A program made the position numbers and the translations under genes. Of a stretch of 64,000 nt of DNA, positions 32,701 through 43,316 are shown piece by piece. Every line of letters begins with the position of its first letter. Within the stretch, counting starts at the first letter, position 1. The stretch is taken from positions 3,141,613 to 3,205,612 of the forward strand of contig BTRK01000006.1 of the NCBI GenBank assembly GCA_036245805.1, read 5' to 3'. Below the pieces are notes generated by a model, which searched no databases, had not been told where the DNA came from, and saw only the letters and a program-made list of their open reading frames with translations. Source of the stretch: Pristionchus mayeri (Eukaryota; Nematoda; Chromadorea; Rhabditida; Neodiplogasteridae).

Positions 32701-34789
32701 CCAAAACAACATTTAGAATTGTTTCCGACCTCAATACAGTACTTCCATTGGGTTAAAATTACGACCAGACCAGAAAATTGAAAGTCGATTTGCAGACCCT
32801 TCTCGACTTAAGAGTTGGGCCCATATGCGCTAAATCACTTTCAAATAATGTAGGAATGTCCCTCTAAGCTATTCATAGAAAGGGCGCACTTATAAATACG
32901 AAATTTCATCCGAGGGAACCAAGGAGAAGTGCAAAACTGTACTTTAGGTTAATATAGTGCTAGCGCCCCGAGTCATAGCTAGAAATGTAGTGCACGATGA
33001 GCTAAACATTTCATCTGAAGAAAGTGAGTCTCTATCTTTTCGCTGAAGCGCGCTACAGAGCCTAGAAAATGGTCAGAAATCGACTAGAATCCCCCGAGAG
33101 AGCGCGCTCTAACCGTCTGGCGCTCTCACCGCCTGACCTCCCTCTCCCTCCTCTCTATTTAGCGCTCGCCCGCATGCGTTTGGTTTTAGCATTCTAGGCC
33201 CTGTAGCGCGCTTCAGCGAAAAGATAGAGATGCACTTTCTTCAGATGAAATGTTTAGCTCATCGTGCACTACATATCTAGCTATGACTCGGGGCGCTAGC
33301 ACTATGTTAACCTAAAGTACAGTTTTGCACTTCTCCTTGGTTCCCTCGGATGAAATTTCGTATTTATAAGTGCGCCCTTTCTATGAATAGCTTAGAGGGA
33401 CATTCCTACATTATTTGAAAGTGATTTAGCGCATACGGGCCCAACTCTCAAGTCGAGAAGGGTCTGAAAATCGACTTTCAATTTTCTGGTCTGGTCGTAA
33501 TTTTGACCCAATGGGAGTACTGTATTGAGGTCGGAAACAATTCTAAATGTTGTTTTGGATGATTATGGACCAATTTGAGGCCAATAGCTGCCAGTTGGAG
33601 GTAATGGGGTGTTTCGGTTTATGACCCATTCTGACGTCGCTGGACAAAAAGTCACGCCCTTTTTTTTACCCCCTTCAATTTGGCCTATTTTTGGCGTGAA
33701 GTTAGTCACACATATGGTCTATCAATCGCGCATAGTTATTCAGCGCAGTTTTTCCGATTTCCAGAATTAGGTCATTTTTGGTGGACCCGACCACCCTGCA
33801 CTGGGGCGTGCACGGGGATTAACATGCTCAACATAAAAGTTGTAAATAATGTTTTCAGCTTTCTTACTGTGCAAAGAACGAGTCTCTATCTTCGTTGGAA
33901 AAGGAATTATGAGTATTTAAGTGGGCTCGATTTGACCTCTGAAAAGTGAATGTCCCATGTTTGGCCTTCTGAATCTCGAAGATGACGACAGTTATCAAAA
34001 TTCTGACGACGCAGTTTGAAAAAGCATAATTTGAAATGCCTTATACCATGCTTAGATCTGGAGAGGATGATTTTTTGTTTTCCGCCCCGGAGAAGGTGAT
34101 TCTCTCGTGATGTCTCTCATATATTTTTTTATCAATTTGTATTTCGAAAAAAATAATGTTTCAGCAAAAAGCACTGGCGCCACCGACGAACGACTGAAGA
34201 CGGAAGCTTGGGGCGATCCGAGTGTGCTGAAGGCTGGAGAGGAACCGAACAAGGAATCACCGATAATACCCGGTTCGACCACTCAGATGGGCACTAGGTC
34301 AAATGAGAACTATGCCGTCATACCGCCTGTGATATATCAGAGGCGGAAAAGCAATTACTCCCTTTCGGAAAACAATGTACGATACGAGCAATGTAAGCAG
34401 TGACAGGTTCAGGCACCCTGCCGGGGCCCTCCCCGTCTTCTCCTGAAATCCCTGCAGCTGCAGCATTCAATTCGCCGCCTGCAGCGCCTGCAGCAGCTCC
34501 GGCCACTCCTTTCATGTAGTGCTCTCAATTTGGTTTCACTTTTAATGTAAATTCAGGTAAATTGATGCTGTTTAGCGCATATGAACAATACCCGAACATT
34601 GATCAGAACTTTTACAATAAGATAACTCTAGTGGAAGATGAATAATGTATTAGTATAATTACGAACTCTAGTTTCAGAACGACTCCTTCTCCACCTGCAG
34701 CACCTGAAGCAGCTCCGACCACTCCTTTCGCTCCGGCTACTGTGCCCTCTCGCGGTTCGGCACCCGCAGCGTATCTGAATGCTCCATGA
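29773..34789 (+). CDS. Gene D: single-pass membrane protein with Pro/Ala-rich tail
   Basis: Nine exons (29773-29789, 29974-30100, 30394-30449, 30514-30560, 31898-31948, 32018-32053, 34165-34392, 34458-34515, 34678-34789) total 732 nt, 243 residues, in phase. A signal peptide (MLRWISLVTLLLACLPFCSA) spans exons 1-2. A short outside part EDAARKDKNLP follows, then a helix (MIIGCSVGGAVLLVAIVIGVVLLV) split between exons 2 and 3, then a strong basic stop-transfer RRLRRRAKRNEKR. The tail has similar short exons (ASSARKTDRKG, AAVDKKKDRNA, STGATDERLK) and ends rich in Pro, Ala and Thr (SPPAAPAAAPATPF, PAAPEAAPTTPF). Intron 4 holds mariner copy 2 and intron 6 palindrome F4. Exon 7 contains about 45 bp of a MITE end. 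The family is not recognised; a type I surface protein is inferred. Confidence 0.65.
30602..31843 (-). mobile_element. Mariner element, copy 2
   Basis: 1,242 bp, same terminal repeats as copy 1, flanked by TA at 30600-30601 and 31844-31845. It lies in the fourth intron of gene D with its coding strand opposite to that gene. Confidence 0.95.
30666..31694 (-). pseudogene. Mariner transposase, C-terminal stop
   Basis: The frame is open from MILVMDSHLYLRAV through ATDEKW, MDNARPH and SPDLSPCDY, so the paired helix-turn-helix and all three catalytic Asp are present. A TGG to TGA change at 30768-30770 (copy 1 reads FVNWAVSKK) removes about the last 34 residues that copy 1 retains. Copy 1 carries the frameshift that this copy lacks, so the two lesions are at opposite ends. 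Confidence 0.92.
32120..34130. repeat. Giant palindrome F4 (family F4/F6)
   Basis: The arms of about 950 bp pair from TATATATGAGAG / CTCTCATATAT inward to CTATCTTTTCGCTGAAGCGCG near 33050 and 33210. The unpaired core of about 100 bp (33095-33190) contains CTAACCGTCTGGCGCTCTC. The sequence, including the core, resembles F6 at 54467-56401. It lies entirely in intron 6 of gene D. No coding potential is seen. Confidence 0.9.
34284..34330 (+). repeat. MITE end inside an exon of gene D
   Basis: GGCACTAGGTCAAATGAGAAC followed by TATGCCGTCATACCGCC matches the terminus at 58965-59005 read on the other strand. It encodes part of exon 7 (GTRSNENYAVIPPV) in frame with the flanking coding sequence. Confidence 0.55.
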
Positions 34790-35169
34790 GTTGAGCAGTG
34801 CAAGCACTCAAGATTTGACGTAAACAAAACGAATCGAAGATGATAAACGCATTGATATTGCGCATGAACACCATATCTTTCCGAGCATGCATTATCTTCA
34901 TCGGTGGGGTAGTGAAAGAGTAGCTAAGGGATTTGTTTGCACTCATCCAATGATGGATAATACATAATTAGTGATAGAAAAGAACGGAACAAGATGGAAC
35001 AAATGAGGAAAATGAGTGAAAAATATGGACAAATAGGGATCATCCTAGAGAGATCCTAAGAGTGGCGGGAGAAAAGGGATCGAAATTAGAGCGCATTTGG
35101 CGCTAGAGCGGTGTTTACGCGGGGAGGAAGGCTGCTCTATCCAGTACACCTCGTTGCATCCCGCATATC
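34790..35169. other. Intergenic between gene D and F5
   Basis: About 380 bp of 3' flank of gene D; no gene or repeat recognised. Confidence 0.5.
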
Positions 35170-36262
35170 TTAAGAGACCATCCACCAGAGAATGTAATAA
35201 CTGTGCAGGGGTTCACGTATGGCCCAAAATTCGATAAATCCAAAACTTTTTTTCCGAAGTGTGGGTACCGAGTGCTGATTGACAGCCGCAATGACTAAGG
35301 CTAGGGGTCGATTTTGAAAAAGTTACAGGTACCCCCATTTTGGAGGTCGAAAAGATCGGTATCTCATAATGACAAGTGATATAGATTTTCAGGTGTATTT
35401 TCACGCATAGAAAACGAAATTCGATATCTGAGTTCGAGAAAATGCGAAATAAAAAAGTGTAGCCCGAAAAACCACTTTTTCATCAAAATAATCGAGTATA
35501 TATATCTAAAACTGTCCGAGGTGCACATTGCTGATTCTATTTTCGGAATCTATGCAACAAGTTATGTATGCTGTGAAATTTAAAGATTTAAAAAAAATAG
35601 ACTTTTGAGATATTGCGATCCAAAGTATGAAAAATACGTCAAATTGCTGAACATGGGTTCGCATGGCCCCCGAAAATTTTCGCCCTCTGTAGCTCTACTG
35701 GTCTAAATGCAACTCGTTATGTCTTATAACGAGTTGTATTCAGACCAGTGGAGCTACAGGGGGCAAAAATTTTCGGGGCCATGCGAACCCATGTTCAGCA
35801 ATTTGAATTATTTTTCATAATTTCGCAATATCTCAAAAGTCTATTTTTTTAAATCTGAAAATTTCAGAGCATATATAATTTTTTACGTAGATTCCGAAAA
35901 TCGTATTGAGAATGTGCACCTCGGTTATTTTTAGATCGATATACTCGATTATTTTGAGGAAAAGGTGGTTTTTCGGGCTAAACTTTTTAATTTCGCATTT
36001 TCTCGCACTCAGATATCGAATTTCGTTTTCTACGCTTGAAAATACACCAGAATATCTATATTACGTGTCATTCTGAGGTATCAAATTTTTCGACCTCCAA
36101 AATGGGGGGTACCTGTAACTTTTTTTAAAATCGATCCCTAGCCTTAGTCATTGCGGCTGTTAATCAGCACTCGGTACCCCAACTTCAGAAAAAAAGTTTG
36201 CGATTTATCGAATTTTTGGCCATCCGTGGACCTGTTACGTTCTCTGGTAGACGGTCTCTTAA
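35170..36262. repeat. Palindrome F5
   Basis: About 1.09 kb. TTAAGAGACCATCCACCAGAG at the left faces CTCTGGTAGACGGTCTCTTAA at the right. The centre at about 35729 is CTCGTTATGTCTTATAACGAG, with almost no loop. Its arms do not match F1-F4 or F6. It lies between gene D and the C6 gene and probably contributes sequence close to the C6 promoter. Confidence 0.9.
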
Positions 36263-36404
36263 TCAATTCCTTCCTTCTAATTTTGATTGTTATCTATCCC
36301 CATTTCCCAACTGTCTCTCATTCCCAAAATCCTCATGACTACAATATAATTGGTGTTCAAATTATAACACCTACTCAACATCTACAACTCTTTCTCCATC
36401 AAGG

Positions 36405-37278
36405 ATGAATGTCATCCTCTTCATCGTCATTCTCTCTCCCTTCATGCAGCTAATCAGTGCATGTATGGCTACTCCGGGCAGCTTACCGCCGAGTTTACCA
36501 CGTGAGTCGTTTCATAAATACATGGTATTGAATTTTGACAAATTTATTTGACTGACGGCTTTCATGTTGCTCCTCGAGACCGAAACAGGGTACTTGTTGC
36601 GGAAATTATACTAGTCTCATCAGTAAAAAAATCGTCATTAATTGTGAATGTATTCTTGGCAAACGAATTCTCCTAGTTTCAGTGTGCCGTCAGTGCGCTA
36701 CGGGCTCCATCATCTTTGGAGGAATTTCCCCCACCGATACGCCAGATATCGCAGATTCGATTCGAACGCTCACCTGTGAAGGCGGCTACGGACCTTACAC
36801 ACTCATGGTTTGGTTTATTTGGATAATCAATTGATTTCATTTTGATCATTTTATGCCTCTTTCAAAAACGTATACCTAATCTATCGGAGTTTCCTCATCA
36901 TATGTCTTTGAAATACATCCATGATACGCTCAAAACTAGAGTTCGAGAAACGATATCACGGTCTCTTCATTTTACACACTCTCTCACCGCTCGACCGGTC
37001 TAGAGAGTGTGCTAAATGAAGAGACGAAGGCCCGATTCTCGAACTCTACTCAAAACGTATGCCTCAAACTGCACGTCACTGTCAAAATATCCGTTCATTA
37101 GCCATCATAAGATGAAGGCTAATTCTAATCATTTCAGCTCAACGGAGGCGCCTTTATCATTACCGATCCAATAGCAGCCACGGCAGTAGTTACGTGCAAC
37201 GCGGCGGGAACGGCGTGGACCTACTCGGAAAGTGATCACGGCACTTCTTCTGAAGAGATCACGGCAGCGGAATGCTAA
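36405..37278 (+). CDS. Secreted C6-domain (DUF281-type) protein
   Basis: Three exons (36405-36501, 36683-36807, 37138-37278) total 363 nt, 120 residues. The signal peptide MNVILFIVILSPFMQLISA is followed by CMATPGSLPPSLP and one C6-type domain. Recognisable landmarks are LCRQCATG, RTLTCEGGYGPYTLMLNGG, AVVTCNAAGTAWTYS and a final AEC before TAA. C6 domains are nematode-specific disulphide-bonded extracellular modules of unknown function, often expanded. Cysteine number and spacing are close to a single unit. A hairpin MITE (36937-37048) lies in intron 2. A degraded copy of the last 40-60 bp lies just downstream at 37378-37440. Confidence 0.75.
36937..37048. repeat. Hairpin MITE, ends TAGAGTTCGAGAA
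   Basis: 112 bp, same ends and core as 3551-3662 (ACACTCTCTCACCGCTCGACC), with the right arm CCCGATTCTCGAACTCTA. It lies in intron 2 of the C6 gene. Confidence 0.8.
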
Positions 37279-37377
37279 GCAGCCATGCTTATTTCATATC
37301 TATCTTTTGATTTCTCTCTCTTCTCTAATAGTTCATATTGTTTTATCCTTTTTCAAAGAATCAATCATTATTTTGTG

Positions 37378-37440
37378 TGACTCGGGAAGTGATATCACGA
37401 CAGCGGAATGTTAAACAACCATGGTTCTTTCACACCTTTC
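37378..37440 (+). repeat. Partial tandem copy of the C6 gene 3' end
   Basis: CGGGAAGTGATATCACGACAG then GCGGAATGTTAAACAACCATG parallels CGGAAAGTGATCACGG and GCGGAATGCTAAGCAGCCATG at 37225-37290. A small local duplication that is not expected to be translated separately. Confidence 0.6.
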
Positions 37441-37580
37441 TATTGTTTTCACTCTCTCCTTATATTTCTCTTTTTTTTAAATTTAATCATGCATTCCAAA
37501 TATATTCATTCGATAGAGTATAATATATTTTCAAAAAAATTAGACAAATCGAACAATATTATGGTTAGTAAAACACGATC

Positions 37581-40044
37581 TTATTCATAACTATGATCGT
37601 GCTCAGAAGCATCGCATTTATCTGCTGCCCTCTTCCCTGAATCTTCGTAGTTTACTGATTCATTGAGATCAAATGAGAGCTGCCGTTCTATTAGTGATTC
37701 CATTCCAGGTCGTGCGAACTGAATTACATAAATTGTATTAAACATTTATTTTGGGCAAAGCAGGCTAAATAATTATAAGTTATTACAAATAGTCACAACT
37801 TGGGCAGCTTACTCACCAGGAGCAACATTCGCCTGTACTTCTTCTCCAATTGTGCTAATTTCGAGTCTTCTCCTTTCGCAGATTCCTTTTTTTCTTTCTC
37901 GATGTTTTTTTCATCCATTTTCTTCTCGACAACCAACTTGTTGCAATGTGTTTCGTCAGAGTCACTCGTCAAATTCCCCAAAAAATACCTGTTCGAATTT
38001 CTCCTCAAGTCTTCGCATTTCCTCTGCATGCTCGTCCTTTAGTGTTAATGATTCAAGTTTAGCTACCGCTTCCTTTGCCTAATATGTCTGTTCTCGTAAA
38101 AGTTCAGATCTCGTAAAAAGGTAGACTCGCCTCATAGAGTTCTCTTTTCAATATCTCCAACATATTATCTCTTTCCTCCAGCCGCATCGAGACTTCTTCA
38201 TACATTTCCAAAAAAGCATTCGCGGTTTCTATGGATTCATCCAGCTCATTTTGCTTCTTACGTGCAGTTGAGCGTATCTAAAGTTATACAGAATAATAAG
38301 TACTATTCATATACCTTACTCCCCACTTTTCATAAGCGATTTAGAAAATACTAACCTTGCCAACATCCTTTTTCAACTCCGCCAACTGCTTGTTTTTCGC
38401 ATTAACTATTGCTGCGTGTTCGGCCTTCAAATTTTTAAGCGCATTTGCTTCGAGCTCCTTGAATTTAAAATATATCAGTTCTATATGCACAATTTCGTAA
38501 ACGAAATAACCTGTTCATCCATATCTCTTCTCCTGTCAGCATCTTTCCTCGATTGAGGGCAATTCTTGCCGGTGATGATTGGTGCTGGCTAATTTTAAAA
38601 TATATATTTCTAATGATATAGTTCATTTTCAATGATAAAATTCACAACTATCATAGTTTTACCTTCATGCCCTTCGCTGGCAATTCATAACAAATTAGCC
38701 CATCATTCGTTCCGAAAATTGCGATTCGATCGTCAACACATCGAATATCACGTACAACTTCGCTGAAAATTCGTGAATTTGAATTAAATGTGAAAATACC
38801 CTACGGAATGTCAAGTGCATTCAGCAAACGCCCGACAGTAGTAAACGTATAAAGTAGCTTTCCATTTGTTATGTACACGTTGCTCAGATGTTCTCCAGTG
38901 TAGACGCTCTTAACAGTTTTTATAAAGAACAAAGACTTGCGTCAGTAACTCACGCATTTGTCGTTTAATTGCGGATCGCATATCGAAATTACATTATTGC
39001 TCAGTTTCGACACGTGTCTAATACGATCGTTTCGAATCAAAATAAGATGATTTCTGAAGAGTTTTGTTAAATATACCTTCCAAAATTCATACTTGTGCCA
39101 TATTTTTTGGCAGTTTTCCAATGAAGCTCCTTCCAAATGTATCTTGAACTTTTGTGTTCGTTCAAAATTGCGCAAGAAATAATTGTCATATTGAGTTCTG
39201 CAATGTGTAATTATCTCATAATGACTGTGGAAACGATCAACAAACCTTTCTAAGTAGAACGGTTGTCTATGAAGGAAACATATGTTGGTTGGATTCTTAA
39301 AAACATAATCAGCTCTCATTTATGTATTATTAAATTTAGATACAAAAATCTGTTGATATTTGGTAGTACCTCACCATTTTATAAAGAATTTCCACGGGGC
39401 CAAGTTCCAATCTTTCGTTGTCGAGCTGGATCCTATGCATCTCGATATTTGACTATGAATTGAGATTAACCTCAAAAATGTTTTCCAATATTGTTTACAC
39501 TTTCTGGTAGCGTATGACAAAATGTTCCAACGTTTTTCTTTGATTTCCGCGTGTGCATCTCTGGGATTGATTGAACGAAGTAGAGTTTATTTTCAATCGA
39601 TCCAGAGTATTTAATAATTAAATATCCAATAATGTCCTGAATCGAATTTGGGATGTTGTCGGACCTGAATATAATTGAAATTTCAAAATATGTTAACGCT
39701 CATCACACCCATGATTAATGAGAGTTTCAAGAGCGAAGTTAAGAAGAACTTTATTGGTAGACGAAGAAACTATCCAAGCTGGAAAAATAATTGATATTGA
39801 ACGGTTACGCTCATAAGAAATACCTGGAGAGACAAAAATTGTAAATATGATACATCACATTTTAAATGCTATCCTAATAAATAAATACTGAATCAGGAAG
39901 CTTTTCAAATGGAAAAGGGGAAATGTAAAATGATGATCGAAATTTCATCACAAATTTGTGCATAATCTTTAATGGAAAGCTGTCAGCAGCTATTGTGTCT
40001 TTTATTCTTCTGAAAAGATCTGGTCTCGAGTAGAGTAATGTCAT
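37581..40044 (-). CDS. P1: beta-rich and coiled-coil family protein
   Basis: Minus-strand paralogue of P2 and P3. The first exon starts MTLLYSRPDLFRRIK. In order follow AWIVSSSTNKVLLN, KYSGSIENKLYFVQS, RIQLDNERLELGPVE, NICFLHRQPFYLER, FLRNFERTQKFKIHLEG, NHLILIRNDRIRHVSKL, SVYTGEHLSNVYITNG, and EVVRDIRCVDDRIAIFGTND. These short strand repeats look like propeller blades. Then come long coiled-coil exons (ELEANALKNLKAEHAA, IRSTARKKQNELDES, AKEAVAKLESLTLKDEH, LVVEKKMDEKNIEKEKK) and a conserved last exon FARPGMESLIERQLS ending at 37581-37583. One intron begins GCGAGT at 38130 (GC-AG). The exon 1 donor is not resolved, so the N-terminus is provisional. No stop is seen elsewhere. The architecture resembles gene A without the RING. 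The function is unknown. Confidence 0.68.
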
Positions 40045-40189
40045 ATCCTGAAAAGTTGCCAAATTACAAATATAATAATTCGCGAAATCCGGGAAAATCG
40101 CGATATTACACTTACATGCGAAGTGATAAATATGAATCTAGGAGAAGTGTCAGTGCGAAATTCTCCCTCTCCTCGATTGATTTCAGTGA

Positions 40190-40312
40190 AAGCGAGCGTA
40201 TCTCTGGCAACACACGGTAAATTGGGCTGAAAAACATTGAGAGATTTCCCTATCTTTCTCACGCCCTTCCTCTCCCTTCTACTCCCCTCGCGGGTACGAA
40301 TTCACGTCACAT
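40190..40312 (-). promoter_or_regulatory. Conserved 5' block of P1
   Basis: GAGCGTATCTCTGGCAACAC, then GAGAGATTTCCC, then CCTCTCCCTTCTACTCCCC and ACGAATTCACGTCA. The same ordered block lies upstream of P2 (51761-51880) and P3 (57151-57270), each 150-230 bp 5' of the start codon, while intervening sequence has diverged. This suggests a shared promoter or 5' leader. Confidence 0.6.
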
Positions 40313-40691
40313 TCTAAGGAAGAGAGTGCACATCGGGTTAACTGATTCCCTACCATGTGAACGATAGAGAGGAGAGCGTAAAACTACAAAAGAAAAAAGT
40401 ACACGAATCTTCTGAAAATGCTATTCTACCCTGCCATTGAATTATTCTCTTCTTCTCACGAATCTACTTCACAAATGATGATATCACGTAGTTTTGAGAA
40501 GTTGGCTCCCCACTCATCCATTTTGAAACCTTCGATTCTCCGAAATGTGGAAAAGCATTCCAATTGATTAACTGCGTTGTGCACTGTGCTCCCTCGTCCA
40601 GATGAATCGATGTTTGGATGAATCAATGTTTAGATATCTCCGAGAGCATTCTGTTGCGTTCTGTCAACGAGACACCGCAACACTGCCCTCC

Positions 40692-40698
40692 TATAAAA
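40692..40698 (+). promoter_or_regulatory. TATA box of the CBM49-like gene
   Basis: TATAAAA lies 75 bp upstream of the start codon, followed by a CT-rich leader. Spacing fits a TATA-driven, highly expressed gene with a short untranslated leader. Confidence 0.55.
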
Positions 40699-40772
40699 TG
40701 ATCTTCCCTTTCCACCTTTCTCAACATTCATTCCCTATTCACCCTCATTCCATCCTCACTCTAACCGTCACC

Positions 40773-41885
40773 ATGCACCTCCTCATCCTCCTCACCACCC
40801 TTCCCCTCTTCGTCCTCTCCGCTCCAGCAGACCTTGGGAACGCAGTACCCGAAACGCCCGTCGCTGAGAACGAAGAGGCTCCCACAATCATCGAGGGCTC
40901 TGGTGAGGAATCCGATGCTACCGAATCCGAGGCCAAGAAGGACGAGGAGGCGGCGAACACTGAGACCGACCCTGCCATCCCCGAGGTAGACTTTGAGATT
41001 CGAGTTGCCTTTTCTTTTGAGCGGAATGTTTAGATTAGCTGGGGTATGCGATGAGTTCAAGATAGCCTAAAAGGAGGATAGTCATCGCCTTGACGTAATC
41101 AGCAATTGGCAGGAGTCCGCACCGGCTAATGATGCACCCGTGGCTGCTACGCTGATCAAAACGGGAGCCGAGGCGACCATGAAGGAAGTCAACGTGCGCT
41201 TCGCGCTCACTTCTGACTTTAATGTGCGTTCAGCTTGAATTTGTAGAGGCATTGGATGCGGATTGATGATAGTACATTGAGAAATGGACGATTTAAAATT
41301 CCGATGAAAAAAATGTAATAGCAGAGTAATTTCCCAGAAAGAGCTGCATCAGTTTATCTCACTCGATCCGCTAGACTTGGTAACTAGTATGAGCAGTGAT
41401 GTGATCGTTGTTCAATTTCGAATCCACAATCCTCAACACTACTTTTCTTGCAGGGCGACGGAACTGGCCGCAAAAGGTACACCGTCAAGATCACAAATCA
41501 GTCGACCGACAGGATCCTTTGCGGTGTTACATTCACAGCCAAGAAGGTATGATTTGAATGGTTGCATCATTCTTGCCGGGTTTTTAAAAAATATATTGGA
41601 TTTTATCGAAATGCAAATTTTAAAGTACAACACACGATTTCAGACCAGCCAGCTGGCTCAACTGATTGAAAACGCTGACGGATCCATCAGCACCGAGCCA
41701 CTCCAGCTTGCTCCAGGGAAGACCGCGAATCAGGTGATCACATGAGTATAGTATGTTCATTTCGTAATCATTTTTTTCGAATCCTTGTCCGTTAGGTCTC
41801 CTATTCATATTCGTATGTTTTTCAGTTCACGTACACTTCCATTGGAAGAACTCGACCCGTCGTGACCGTAGTAACCTTCTGTTGA
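40773..41885 (+). CDS. Secreted protein with CBM49-like C-terminal domain
   Basis: Five exons (40773-40985, 41113-41223, 41454-41546, 41644-41733, 41826-41885) total 567 nt, 188 residues. The signal peptide is MHLLILLTTLPLFVLSA. An acidic spacer follows (EENEEAPT-like stretches, GSGEESDATESEAKKDEEAAN), then VNVRFALTSDF and a beta-sandwich-like segment: YTVKITNQSTDRILCGVTF, LQLAPGKTANQFTY, PVVTVVTFC. This order (YTVKITN... LAPGK... final C) resembles the CBM49 carbohydrate-binding family, known from plant and slime-mould cellulases. No catalytic domain is present. It may bind cellulose or a related surface glycan. AATAAA at 41917 is a probable poly(A) signal. The family call is moderate; the secreted status is strong. 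Confidence 0.6.
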
Positions 41886-42974
41886 TTTTCAATGTTGTTT
41901 TCGTTATTTTATTGCGAATAAATCCAATTTATCTTGCTTGAAGGTCACTTTTAAGCTGGATGCAGCGAATACAGATACACATTTCTTTATTATGGATACG
42001 CCCAAAAATATAATGAACAATAGCGTTGATAATGGTTTAGTTGCTCATGTTTTTGAACTTCTGCTTTTTTCTCTTGTTTTTGCGTTTTGCCTGCTGATTC
42101 GAGTCCTTCTTACCATTCAGATTTGAATCTCCTCCTAACTTGACCTTCTCATTTTTCCCATGACTAAGATCGTGCTGAGCTGCATCGGATTTTGCTTCTG
42201 TCTTATCATCCTCTGAATCTTCGTTGTTGATGTCGTTTTCGTCGTTGTCGTTGATTTCAGTTGATAATTTCCGCTCTATTATCGCGTCCATTCCGGGACG
42301 TGCGAATTGAATTACAGTCATTTCAATTATTCATTAGCCAAATACATTTTGAACCGTCGTAAAATATGTAAGGGTAGAAAGTGAATTTATCATACATTGC
42401 TGAGTGTCTATTCCTTATTATCGTTGATTATTTTCATATGTCATGGCTTCACAGCAGTTTTACTCACGAGAAGCAGCATTCTCCTGTATTTCTTCTCTAA
42501 CAGTACAAACTTCGAGTCATTTCCAGTGTCTTGTCCATCGGCAAATTCCTTGCATTCGTTTTCGCGCTTCTTCTCCCACTTTTTCTTCTCTCTCGCCAGT
42601 TTCTGCAATGCCGCATTTTCCCTTCAAGTTTTGAGATGTACAATTCCAAAAATGCAAACCTTTTCGAATTTCTTCTCGAGCCTTCGTAATTCTTCGCCAT
42701 GCTCAGCTTTTCTCATCCTCGCCTCCTTTTTGTCTCGCGCTGGTGTTTCTTTTCCTGAAATATCCGATATCACAAGACTTTTAAATTCGAACAAACCTCG
42801 TCTAATTCCTTTCTCAGGTTTTCAATCGTAGTATTTCCATTCTCCACCTTGCTTTCGAGATGATCCAATTCCCGCATTGATACACTCATCTGCAACTAAA
42901 TTATTTAATGGTAATCCAAGATTTTCTCTAATTATCATCACGTTTCGATCAACAATCTACACTTTTCGGTGTGG

Positions 42975-43316
42975 TTTGCAGATAATCATCATCATATTTA
43001 TCCTGACGTCAGGCACAATGGTCCTGCAGGAGGGTGACTTCAGTGTGGAGGGAATGGGGATCTTCGGTCTCAGAGCGTCGTTAGGTCAAGGGATGGGATC
43101 TTCTTTGGCTTCTCTGGTCAACTGTAGGGACGATCGTGACGGATCTCCGTTGAGCATCGAAGTAGATCATCCTGCCGCCGAACACCTGACTTGCGCCGGT
43201 TAGGAACTCACAACGCAGACAGCGGGGCTTTCTTGACGGTAGATCACTCGAGACGATGGGAATCCGTCCGTGCTCCTCCTCTTGAAGTGTACCTCCTCTT
43301 GGTTGCAGATAATACC
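42975..43316. other. Foreign-looking insert in a P2 intron
   Basis: About 330 bp bounded by TTGCAGATAAT on both sides (42975 and 43305). Composition is richer in GC than the neighbours, and both strands have open frames (for example CRDDRDGSPLSIEVDHP on plus). P1 has no counterpart. It may be a captured exon fragment or short element; the source is unknown. Confidence 0.4.
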
